From assembly GCA_963978895.1 (NCBI GenBank), contig OZ022242.1:27440924-27504923 (forward strand): 64,000 bases of DNA. The letters run 5' to 3'. This document shows positions 42,572 to 52,080 of the stretch, in pieces. The stretch comes from Erpobdella octoculata. Taxonomy: Eukaryota; Annelida; Clitellata; Hirudinida; Erpobdellidae. Every line of letters starts with the position of its first letter. The first letter of the stretch is position 1. A program made the translations under genes and the position numbers. The notes under the pieces are model-generated. The model searched no databases. It saw only the letters and a program-made list of their open reading frames with translations, and was not told the origin of the DNA.

Positions 42572-44258
42572 GCTACAACTTTTCAATGAAATGACAAAAA
42601 AAAATTTTATTTTTTAATTAACATTAATAAAGATTTTTCTGTGAAATAAAATATTTTGGCTTACCATTTGTTGAGAATTGTGTCTTCTATAATAAAAATT
42701 GCATGAGTGGCCATTCAATACTACCAGGTTGTACTGAATGGCCAGCCAGAAATTTTGGAAAAGGTTGCGTTATTTATCGTTTTTTATAAAATTGTTATAA
42801 TTTGAAAAGTTTTAATGCGCGGTTTTCAGTAGTGGAACGTTTTTGCTTTCATTATGTGAAAATTTTTTATTTCTATCACTTATAGTTTTTTTGTATGATT
42901 GATTTGAATAAAAGTGTAAAATTGTGTGGCCATTTGGTACTACTCTCCCCTAAGCTAATTGCCATTACGTTGTTGTTTTATTTTATTTGTATTACTTAAA
43001 TATTAATGGATTTATATACAAACCAATGACTTGAAGTTTTTGTAGCAATGGGCTGCATGTGATATGATGTGAAGGTTCTTGCTATGCCCGGCTCTATTCT
43101 ATAACTAAGGTGTATTCTCTTGCCACAAACCCACTTTTTGGATGCTTTAACAAAGCTGAACTGAAGTTGCGATTCATGATCTTAAAATCGAAATATCTTT
43201 GTGAAAATAAATTGTACGATTAAATGGTTGTTTGCATATTATTTTTTTTGTTTAAATTGTCTTTAAAAATGTATCAATTAATTTTTTTTAAATTTTTGTG
43301 CTTCTGCTTTCCTAGCATTCAACGAAGCTAGAAACAAAGTCAGAAATTCTACATTTCATCTTTGCGAACTTAAAACTTAAACAAAAATTATTTTTTTAAA
43401 CCTTTCAACATGAGTTTGAGGCTCACTTTAAATTATTTAAGCAGTAATAAAGCTGCTCAGCCAAACGCCTTACGGAGTGTTGCTAGCCCTGGCGGCAAAT
43501 AAACTTTGCTAGGAAACTGCATTAATTACGTATTTACAAATAAAATGACTGTTTTGCTCCCTTATTTTGTTTATTAAAGCAATTACTAGCAGCGTAATTC
43601 GGTATTTTTACACTTCAAAAAATATTCGTCAATAGCATCAGGTAGGTAGGCGTGGCCTAAGAGTTCCAAAATGGCGACCAGCGGCGACTCCCATGCAGGT
43701 CTAAGCGCAATCCAGTAATATTATAGAGATCAGTGATCTGCCCTCGAGCAGGATTTATCGGATGCATATCCGATGACTAAGGGAAGTATTTAACAACGCG
43801 CGACACTTCAACCCCTGATGTAATTAACAACGCTTTTTATTACCAATGCTTTTATTAACTCGTCGTCTCTGTTTCTTTGTCTGTCTGTTTCTCTGTCTGT
43901 TTTAAATCTTGCAATCAATTTTTGAGTCACTTCCTGATGATAGATTTTTTTCAAATTTTGCATACATGCTCAAAATAGAAGACAATGCAATATTCAATTA
44001 TTAGTTTTACAATAAGTCAATTAATTTAGTTAATTTTGATTAATTTATATATATTTATGTGTACGTGTGTGTGTTTATTATATTTTTTATCTAGGAATTT
44101 ATGTATATGTGTTTGCAAAAAATTGATTGCAAAATTTGTGTTTTAATTACATATAAAAGCATTGGGTTTTAAAAATTCGTTTTTAATTTACTTGTTCACT
44201 CATCGGATGCATCGGATTAACATTATATTAAGTGTTGAAAATTTATGGCTTGTTTCAA

Positions 44259-44537
44259 AAAGCGACGGAGACAGGCGGTGATACCATAACCTATGAGGAT
44301 CATCCAAGGCTGGTTAAATTGCTAGCTGCAAGGGAGGTCGATTTGCCGGTCCTTGTCCAACTTATTGCACTTATTAGTTGGCGGGATGGAATGAGTCGAG
44401 CCATGTGCCCACGAAAGCCTTGTGCCATAATGTGTGGTTTGTTATACGAATGTCCACAATTAACGCATGCCTCCATCAAGACATTTCTCACACAGCCCAG
44501 AAAAAAATTATTTTCTTTTTTACACACTTTTACTTAA
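44259..44537 (+). CDS. Unassigned open frame
   Basis: Frame KATETGGDTITYEDHPRLVK, LLAAREVDLPVLVQLIALIS, WRDGMSRAMCPRKPCAIMCG, LLYECPQLTHASIKTFL. It looks protein-like (mixed composition, two C-x-x-C-type spacings) against an AT-rich background. Possible acceptor TTTCAAAAAG near 44265 and a T-rich end. I recognise no family. It lies just outside Harbinger copy 1 and may be one exon of a host gene or of another element. Confidence 0.3.
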   Translation, partial: KATETGGDTITYEDHPRLVKLLAAREVDLPVLVQLIALISWRDGMSRAMCPRKPCAIMCGLLYECPQLTHASIKTFLTQPRKKLFSFLHTFT

Positions 44538-44937
44538 CTTGACTTCTCTGTCTGTCGTCAAATTTTGCGATCGATTTTAAACTAACTTCCCAATGAGCTA
44601 GAGACTTCAAAATTTAAATATACCTACGAACTGATTAACAATGCATTCTATCAAATTAATAATTATTTGTGATGTTTTCGTCTATGCTAATATGCTCGTT
44701 GTTTATGTATATTGTATAGTGTAAAAATACAAAAGTGTGTTTTTTAAAAACTTTGTTTTTTGCTTCGCTTGTTTTAGTTCACAAAGACATGGTATTTTTA
44801 AATATTTTTTTTTCATTAAAAAAAGAAACAAGTGTACTACTGTCAGAAACAACATTTTAAACCGTTTAGAATAACACTTTTATTTATAATTGCACCTAGC
44901 GGGGTGCCCGGCGTTGCCCGGGGCTTTTAGAGGTTTT

Positions 44938-45130
44938 TCTAATGTTGTCTCTCTCGCTCCCGTTTTTCCTTCCCCGCTTGCTCTCCCGTTCCCGGTCGCT
45001 TTCTCGCTCCTGGTCGGTTTCTCGCTCCCGGTAGCTTTCCCGCTCCCGGTCACTTTCTCTTTTGATCTCGGTCGGTCGCTTTCTCTTGCTTTTCCTTTCC
45101 CGCTCGCTCTTTCGTTCTCAGTTGCTTTTC
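44938..45130. repeat. 18-bp minisatellite array
   Basis: Degenerate units CTTTCTCGCTCCTGGTCG, GTTTCTCGCTCCCGGTAG and CTTTCCCGCTCCCGGTCA follow GGGGTGCCCGGCGTTGCCCG at about 44900 and lead into a T1 tail repeat (45130-45235). Confidence 0.75.
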
Positions 45131-45252
45131 CGTTAAAATTAAATTTAAATTTTTTTCACTAAAACCTTCCTCCAAGCTTGTGTAAAAATTTTATTTTGTA
45201 AGTCAATGAATGGTGTAGCAACGCATAAGTTACTTACACACACACACATAAT

Positions 45253-45311
<59 letters not shown>
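45130..45311. repeat. T1 tail repeat, copy 3, with poly(TA)
   Basis: TTTTTTTCACTAAAACCTTC, CAAGCTTGTGTAAAAATTTT and GAATGGTGTAGCAACGCATAA, then CACA and a poly(TA) tract at 45257-45311. Confidence 0.6.
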
Positions 45312-45314
<3 letters not shown>

Positions 45315-45702
45315 TGAATCAAGAAGGGTTTTAAAAAATATTAGTTTTGCGTTTTCTGCGAAATCACGTTTATGTGACTTGCTTCTTTTTCCATGGCAGC
45401 GCAGTATATACGGTCCGATGTTTTATTCAATAACTTTTTACAAAATTTTATTTAGGTTACAATCTCAGTTTGTGTGTGTGGCTTTCTCTGTACGCAAACC
45501 TTGCAAGTAAAATTTAACCAGCTTTTTGACTAGCTAGGAAGCTGAAACTTTGAGCATATACCTAGCTTTATATTGGATTCATGATTCAATAGAAAAAACC
45601 TTATTTGAACATCTTTCGTATTTCTAAATCGAGTGTATTTGAAATTAAAGTTTGTGTTGAAAAACTCGTTTTTCCTTTTCTTGTTTATTTATTAACTTTT
45701 AG

Positions 45703-46120
45703 AAGCGAAAGTTACATTGTTGGATTTGATATTGAATTATCCAAAAACAAGCGTCTCGGATATTTTCAGTGCAAAAGTTAAAAATATTACGAAAAAAGAT
45801 ACTTTTTTTTCAAAAAAAACGCTTTTATTTATGTGTGGAAAGTGCACTAAAAAGTATAAAATAATTTTTTTTCGTTTCCTTCTATATGCCATCAAATAAT
45901 CTTTGACTAAAATAAAAGCGTGGGAGATCATCCTAATCCATTTCCATCATAATCCATGGATTATGATGAGCGTCCCACGCTTTTATTTTTAGTCAAAGAT
46001 TATTTGATGACATATAGAAGAAAAGGAAAAAAAATATTTTATACTTTTTAGTGCACTTTCCACACATAAATAAAAGCGTGTTTTTGAAAAAAGTATCTTT
46101 TTTCGTAATATTATTTTATA
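45703..46120. repeat. Palindrome related to the MULE terminal repeat
   Basis: Arms 45772-45944 and 45962-46120 are inverted copies sharing TTTTTTCGTAATATT, ACGCTTTTATTTATGTGTGG, AAAGTGCACTAAAAAGTATA and TCAAATAATCTTTGACTAAA. The centre is ATCATAATCCATGGATTATG, itself a palindrome. The left flank 45703-45765 (AGCGAAAGTTACATTGTTGG, AAACAAGCGTCTCGGATAT) matches the MULE arms at 54264-56268, as does CGGTCCGATGTTTTATTC near 45412. Confidence 0.75.
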
Positions 46121-46679
46121 ATTTTTGATCTTGTAAAAATTAAAAATGATTTTTCAACCATGCTCCACCCTTGAAGTCTTCGTTCAAATCTTCTTGTTTA
46201 CTCAATTTGTTTGGGTCCGTCTAATTATAAAGATAAACCCAGGCCCGTAGGCAGGATTTAGTGAGTGGGGGGCTATGAGAATTAGTAGGGGGCTACTGAC
46301 GAACAAGGGCACCGAAGAAGCCTGAGCGCGAGCGCCGCAGGTGCGAAGCCCCTCGCGATAAGGAGATTCGCCAAAGCATTTTGTAGCATTTGGCACAAAA
46401 TGGCATCCAATTTCGGATATCCTATTATGTGATTTTAGATTTTCTAAGAGTTGCAGTATTGCTGCTCGTAATAACAAAAATTAACAATTTTCACAGGCAA
46501 TTTTGTCAAATAACAGTATACTTGTTGTTATCCACAATCTTGATTTTTGATGCGTGCATGGCACACCACTGGGATGACAGCACTGAATCAAATTGTCCAA
46601 ATTTAATTACTGATTAAGACAACCGTTATAGTCCACAATACAATAACTTGCTTATTTTATTTTTGATAAAAACTTGTAC

Positions 46680-46850
46680 ATCTGTATCAAATGCCAAGAA
46701 ATCAATAAAATAAAATCGGATTTAAATATTTGTCTTGACAAAGATCAAACCACATTATAATAAAATGTACTATTTAGTTAACTTTTTTATTTTAAGTTAC
46801 TAAACATCTATTCATGTGTTACACGTACAACTTGTCATCAGTTTCTAAAC
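46680..46850. repeat. Left arm of a diverged inverted repeat (partner 51890-52080)
   Basis: TGCCAAGAAATCAATAAAAT, AAAATCGGATTTAAATA, CTTGACAAAGATCAAACCA and CTTGTCATCAGTTTC recur in inverted order at 51890-52080 with scattered differences. The arms bracket the hAT/Harbinger insertion at 47028-51763, which landed between them. Confidence 0.6.
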
Positions 46851-47689
46851 AATCTAAATAGAAGATTAGATTATATATCAAGTCTATCATTAAACTTATA
46901 TTGTTGAAAAGATTGTGTGGTTTGACAGTAAGCTTTAAATTGTTTCTTCAAATTAATCAGTTCAGAATATTAGGGTTAATAGCATTGCAGTGTCAGACTA
47001 GCACTAAAAATAGTAAATTATGAAAATTAGAGATGTACCGGAGCTCCGGCCGGACCGAATATTCGCCGGATTTTCGCGTTATACCGGAGCTTCGGTTCGG
47101 CCGGAGCAAGGACCTCAAAAACCGAAGCGGAAGGTTAGGGTGCGTTGTTAAATACATCCAGCGCTGCATCCGAGATTTATGGGATGGATGCAAGGATTGA
47201 TTGGATGCTGGATGTATTTAACAACGGCTGATGAGCCTGGCGGATGTAAAAAATGGATCCATTAAAAATTTTGCCTATATTTCGAATTCAAATTTAACTC
47301 TTGCCACTCAATGTATTAAACACTTTTTTAGTTATGATAATTGTGACTCTGAATCGGAGGATGACAAAGGTTGGCTATGATACAGCTTAATTATTATTTT
47401 AGACGCTATTAGTTTATCGGTGCTGAATTCGAAATATGTTCAGTTAGTTAGACTTAAAGTTGTTAGTTAATAAGCTCTGCAGCGTACAGAGAGATACATT
47501 AGAGATTAATCTTGAAGAATTAAGATGTTAGATTAATCATTAGCTTTCCATTACAATTTGATTTGCTTGTGTATATGATCAATTAAAAAAATTACGGGCG
47601 GAATAATAATAAAAAAATTAGAATTCAGCACTCCAAGTCCAAGGAATACTAGATACTAGATTTAATTATCATTGTTATAGGTCAGGAGC

Positions 47690-49092
47690 TTTTGTGTACT
47701 TTAAACAGTGTAATTATTTTGTAGATGATGAAGTTACAGAGCGACAAGGCCACAGAAGATTTCTTTTTATGTGTGATTTAGATTTTAAATCCCATTTTCG
47801 AATGAAGAAGTCAACATTTGAGGTAATTTACAATAGTTGAAAATCCGGTTAGCATAGGTATTAATCCAAGTTTATATTTACTATATATCATTCAACAGAA
47901 GTTAATGACTATGCTGGGGGCCGGAGAAGACTGAGTCCGGGTTGGTCGATGCCCAGTCGACATTCAAAAAGCAGGCCTGGTCATGCTGTGGACGCTCGCC
48001 AACCAAAAAAGCTACCGAGGCATAGCCCTTAGATTTGGTTTGGAAAGGGGACTTGCTCAGCGACTTTGCATGAGGGTGTGCAGAAAAATTACTGCCATTT
48101 CTGATCAGTTTGTGAAATGGCCAACAGGTATTCTAGTTGTTTTAGTCTCAAAAAAGCTGGTCTATTAGTAATTTACATTTCTTTGAAGAACAAGGAATGG
48201 AGATGGGTATGTGTGTCCCATCCACACATCCACAAACATTAGGGAAACCAGACTGCCGAAGGTTGTTGAATCCAACATTCAACAACCTTCGGCAGTCTGG
48301 TTTCCCTAATGTTTGTGGATGTGTGGATGGGACACACATACCCATCAAAAAACCTGTTAAGGACCCTGGCAGCTTCTACAACATGAAGGGATTTCACTCC
48401 ATTTTGTTGCAAGTAAGTTTCATCAGACATTTGATATAGTTTTCTACAATGTTGTGAGTGCCATTATTGTTTCATTTACAATTGAATATTCTGGAATTTT
48501 GTTGCAGGTCATTGTTGACCATGAAATGAGAATTATGGATGTTGTGAGTGGATGGCCTGGTTCCTGCAATGACGCTAGAGTTTGGAGCCGGAGTCCAATA
48601 CTTTCTCAACTAGAAAATTATGCCATAATTCCGAGTAACTCGCATATACTGGGTGACTCTGCTTATCCTTTAAGAACATTTCTGATGACGCAATATCGAG
48701 ATAATGGCAACTTGACAGCTACAAAAAAGCACTTTAACAAAAAATTAAGCTCTGTGCGAGTTGTGGTTGAGCAAGCATATGGCCTTCTAAAAGGTAAATT
48801 TTTTAGCCTTACCTGTAAACTGTTTACCCTTATTTTTAAACTTGTAGACTTATTTTATTTTTTTTCTTAAGGGAGGTTTAGAAGGTTAAAGTACCTAGAT
48901 GTTGCCTGCCCAAGAACTGCTTCCACAATGGTCTTGACAGCTTGTTGCTTACACAACCTCTGCCTGGACACTGATGATTTAATTGATTTCGAGGAAAACA
49001 ACACCAATGATGATCACTCATTTACCCCCCTGGAAAACGATTTGAAAGCTAACTCAAAAAGAGATTTAATAGCACAAGAACTTTTTAATTAA
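47690..49092 (+). pseudogene. PIF/Harbinger transposase, copy 2
   Basis: Exons: about 47690-47822, 47899-48127, 48189-48412, 48508-48793 and 48872-49092. Motifs: RQGHRRFLFM; ALRFGLERGLAQRLCMRVC; CGCVDGTHIPIKKP (Asp 1); VIVDHEMRIMDVVSGWPGSC; ILGDSAYPLRTFLM (Asp 2); VRVVVEQAYGLLK (Glu); CPRTASTM...CCLHNLCLD near the C-terminus, ending RDLIAQELFN. All three catalytic residues of the DDE_4 nuclease are present. Defects: the start exon has lost its ATG, exon 2 has a TGA near 47935, and exon 3 carries an inserted 70-bp palindrome (48202-48346) that stays in frame but replaces the sequence before FNNLRQSG. Confidence 0.88.
48202..48346. repeat. Perfect 70-bp inverted duplication inside transposase exon 3
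   Basis: Left arm 48202-48271 and right arm 48277-48346 are exact reverse complements, separated by CCAAC. The right arm is the genuine exon (compare copy 1 at 32520-32592); the left arm is an inverted copy of it. The open frame passes through both arms. Confidence 0.95.
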
Positions 49093-51066
49093 ATGTCTTT
49101 ATTTTGATTTAAATAAATTTGTTCCATTAATTTTAAATTTCGTTCATTAGCATCTATTAGACGTTCCATGAGTCCAAAGAATTTTTCATCCCTCCCTTGT
49201 CTTTCCTGCTTTTTTTCAAGCTTCCTCTTTCTGCTGCCCTGAAGTTTTGTTGATGTCGGGGTGACAGTTGGCTGAACAGAAGGAGTAGTTGATGCAGATG
49301 GAATGGGTGATGCGGTTACCAATGTGGGAAGAGATGGATGAAAAGTTGTCTTCCCCCTAACATCTCATCCATTATTTCAAAATATGCCCAAGTTGTAGCC
49401 TCTCCACCGCTTGCCCATTTTTTATCCTTGATGCGCCTGTACGACTACATAAGATTTTTGAACTTTTCTAAGCAAATCGTTGCAGACGACTTGAGCTGGA
49501 GCGTTTCATTAAAACTACAACTTATCTTGTTCCACAATTTTAACTTTTTCACTTTGGGGTTGGCAAAGTCTTTCTCCATATCTGCGCGCAATGAAATCAA
49601 AAACTTGATGGTTTCTTTCGTCCATCGGAATTCTGCAAAATTAGAATAATTTACAACAATCAAAAAAGAGTATAATGCATTTCCTTCAAACATGGTCAAA
49701 ACGTCAGCATATTAAAAACGTACCTAAGTTTTTGGTCGATGGTTTGGGACTTTTTGGAGGTTCCTTTGGTTGTTGAATGCTCTCAGAAACCAAGTCTGAG
49801 AAAACAGGAAAACTATGTTTAAATCTAAACAATTTAAAAAAAAATATAGCAATATCATACCAGCTGCTAGGAGCGACACAGTTTTTGATGGAGGGCCAAC
49901 AATGTTTATCACGCTCCCACTTTGGTCTAACACAACTGCAAAACAAAAAGTTAGTGCTACAAATAAATTTGTATAAAATGATTTTAAGGTCCATAGTCAT
50001 CTAGCCTAAACCATTTCCGTCTATTAAAGTTGCTAAACATGAAACCTGATGTTGCACTTTCTACTTTATTATACAAAACATAATGATTAAGCTAATAGTC
50101 ATTCAGGGTTCAATCCCATATAATCCCCTCACCAGCTCATTGGACTGCCTTCTTGCATAACTTCGGATGAATAAACATTATCTGTTATTTAACCGGTACA
50201 AACATACATTAAATATAATTTGCTGCAACTCAAAAAATCAAATTTTGTCCAGTAGTAATGCAGACATGTGTGACTCTCAATAAATTGAACAATTCATTTT
50301 GTGGGAGGATGCCTCCATGATTACAGGGGACCATTTAAAAAAGTGTTCAAGTACAACATCATCACAAACAATTTCTGTATAGAGTTAGAGTTAATCTATA
50401 GACTCTACTGACTCTAGACATTACCATGATAATAAGAATCTTTGAAATTAAAAAAACATTTCAATTAAAATATGAAGATTCACAATTAAACAGGTTTATT
50501 ATTGATTCCTGACATGATTAGCTTATAAACTATTTACAATAAAAATAAATCACAAGATTGAAAATAAAGGATGGGTGGTGGTTAACATTAACATTTATTA
50601 TACAGCCAATTATTAAAACATGAGTTGTAAGAACAGTTTATTTTGATAAGATTAAAAAATTATCAAGGCTGGTTCAACCATTGTGAATGAAAATAAACTT
50701 CTTATGTTAATTTTCAGAAGCATCAATGTAAATTGTAAATGAGCAACTTTTTGAGCTCATCAAAAGTCAAATAAAACTATAAAAATAAAATTAAAGCTAA
50801 AACACTACACTTTATTGCTTTCAAACTAAAACTGTTATAAAATAACAGTTGTGAAAAAACTAAGCAACGAAATTTTAAACTATCTCAGCCTAACAACTTC
50901 TAAAGTCTAAGTTAACCAAATAACGTTTTACTAAAATAAAATAAAAATACTAACTTTCAGCAATAAACCTTTCCGCTTCAGCAATATCTGAAAATCTAAC
51001 TCTTAATTTTATATTAATACCCTTAATATTAACAAAAAAGGTTTCGTCAACCGTAGCGGTAGCCAT
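49089..51066 (-). pseudogene. Harbinger Myb/SANT-like accessory protein, copy 2
   Basis: Read right to left. First exon 51066-50955: MATATVDETF, INIKLRVRFSDIAEAERFIA. A middle exon near 49932-49860 has CVRPKWERDKHCWPSIKN. Next, about 49830-49733 has SFPVFSDLVSESIQQPKEPP. The Myb/SANT-like exon starts at 49633: FRWTKETIKFLISLRADMEK, DFANPKVKKLKLWNKISCS, ATICLEKFKNLM, then a TAG where copy 1 has CAG (NLMQSYR). A deletion near 49340 removes the segment after DEMLGG. The last exon 49322-49089 ends with RKRKLEKKQERQGRDEKFFG and MERLIDANERNLKLMEQIYL, a predicted coiled coil. In Harbingers this protein binds DNA and brings the transposase to the nucleus. Confidence 0.75.
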
Positions 51067-51433
51067 CTTAAATGTTTAAATCTGACAATCAATCCGCCCT
51101 CGAGCAGGACTTATCGAATGCACATCCGATGACTAAGGGATGTAATTAACAACGCGCGACACTTCAACCCCGGATGTAATTAACAACGCTTTCTCGCTCA
51201 TCAGATATATCTGATTAGCATATCCGATGAATTTTACAACGCACCCTTACGTAACTCAAAATTTAAATAATTATTTTTTTCTATGATTTTAGTGCAATTT
51301 CTATGGTTTACGTTTTATTATCGTCGTTTTTGTTAATACCGGCGGTGAACTTTTACGATAGTATATAGCAATTAGTACGCTTATAAATTTTAGCTATCTT
51401 AGCATTAATTGTCAAAATCTTTTTGTCTTCTCC

Positions 51434-51574
51434 ACCTCTGTTTACAGCGAACGCCTATTGAGTGTTGCTGCAAACATCAATGATGACAAATGAAATAGGT
51501 TAGCACCCGCAAAAACTGAAATGTTGGCTTTTCTGCGTTACAATTTACCCCTATTTAATTTTGAATCTCTTTAA
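51434..51574 (+). pseudogene. hAT C-terminal dimerisation domain remnant
   Basis: Frame VYSERLLSVAANINDDK, stop TGA (51491-51493, where the family has Arg), then NRLAPAKTEMLAFLRYNLPL and TAA. This is the hATC signature S-E-R-L-x-S-x-A...R-N-R-L-x-P...F-L-x-x-N-L. It is the only coding sequence left of the hAT at 47028-51763. Confidence 0.8.
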
Positions 51575-51889
51575 ACTAAATAAATTTAAATTTTTCTTTT
51601 TTCATCATGTGTTTTTGTTTATTTTACATGTAGTAAAATGAGAGGAAGATAAATTAATAAGAGAAAATAACTGATTCATGAATAAGGTTTGAAACTTGGT
51701 AGTTTTTTCAGCATCGCAAAAGATCTGGTTCGGTTCGGCTCGACCCGCTCCGGTACATCTCTAATGAAAATAGTTTGAATTATTGAAAGTCATTCAAAAA
51801 TCAAAAGTCAAAGTTTGTCAGCTAAGCTGAATTAGCTTCTTTCTCTGTTTTAAAACTGTAAGATTAAAGTTATTATAATATTGTAAAAC

Positions 51890-52080
51890 TAAGTCCAAGC
51901 ACTGATTATGAAACTGATGACAATTTTCATGTTTAAAACATGAATGGATGTGTAATAGCTTGAAATGAGAAACTAAACTAAAAAGTGCATTTCATTATAA
52001 TATGGTTTGATCATTGTCAAGTCAATTATTTGAATCCGATTTTATTTTATTGCATTCTTGGTATTTGATAGGTATCCATA
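51890..52080. repeat. Right arm of the diverged inverted repeat (partner 46680-46850)
   Basis: See the left arm. The right arm reads ATTATAATATGGTTTGATCA, TTGTCAAGTCAATTATTTGA, ATCCGATTTTATTTTATTGC, TTCTTGGTATTTGATAGG. Confidence 0.6.

Larger units (their letters stand above)
39101..42950 (+). mobile_element. Pogo-group Tc1/mariner element
   Basis: Ends GGGGAGAACCGGACTGAATG and (complement) GGGGAGAGTAGTACC...ATGGCCAC are flanked by TA (39099-39100, 42951-42952), the canonical Tc1/mariner duplication. Subterminal copies of ACTGAATGGCCA lie at 39110, 39470-39500 and 42715-42745. The interior has a deleted transposase (41761-42571) and an older repeat (39512-41621). Confidence 0.8.
38416..43735. 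mobile_element. hAT-type element carrying a pogo insertion
   Basis: Inverted ends CACTGATATCTATAATAT and (complement) CACTGATCTCTATAATAT continue as ACTGGATTGCGCTTAG, about 35 bases with three mismatches. The 8-bp duplication ATCTGCCC flanks both sides (38408-38415, 43736-43743), and copy 2 of Harbinger has a related uninterrupted site near 51085. The element's own sequence is 38416-39098 and 42953-43735. No transposase was recognised, so it is non-autonomous. Confidence 0.85.
31405..44215 (+). mobile_element. PIF/Harbinger copy 1, disrupted and expanded
   Basis: Segments collinear with the complete copy at 47138-51246: 31405-31510 (TTGCCACTCAAT... matching 47296), 31758-33440, 34843-36000, 36540-36620, 38225-38407 and 43744-43838. 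Insertions between them: a MITE (31511-31748), a hAT (33450-34842), tRNA-like units and foldback MITEs (36620-38160) and a hAT carrying a pogo element (38416-43735). Both terminal repeats are lost or altered. Homology ends near 43838, with a last CATCGGATGCATCGGATTA-like piece near 44203. Confidence 0.75.
47138..51246 (+). mobile_element. PIF/Harbinger element, copy 2, with both ends
   Basis: Inverted ends GGGTGCGTTGTTAAATAC (left) and complement GGGTGCGTTGTAAAATTC (right) are flanked by TTA (47135-47137, 51247-51249), the hallmark PIF duplication. It encodes the two standard Harbinger proteins in convergent orientation, a DDE transposase (+) and a Myb-like protein (-), whose stops overlap at 49089-49092. 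Length 4109 bp. Confidence 0.92.
47028..51763. mobile_element. hAT element carrying Harbinger copy 2
   Basis: Ends TAGAGATGTACCGGAGC (47028-47044) and complement GCTCCGGTACATCTCTA (51747-51763), with GC-rich subterminal GGTTCGG motifs. The 8-bp duplication ATGAAAAT is perfect (47020-47027, 51764-51771). Its own sequence is only 47028-47134 and 51250-51763, including a hATC remnant, so it was already internally deleted before Harbinger inserted. Confidence 0.9.
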
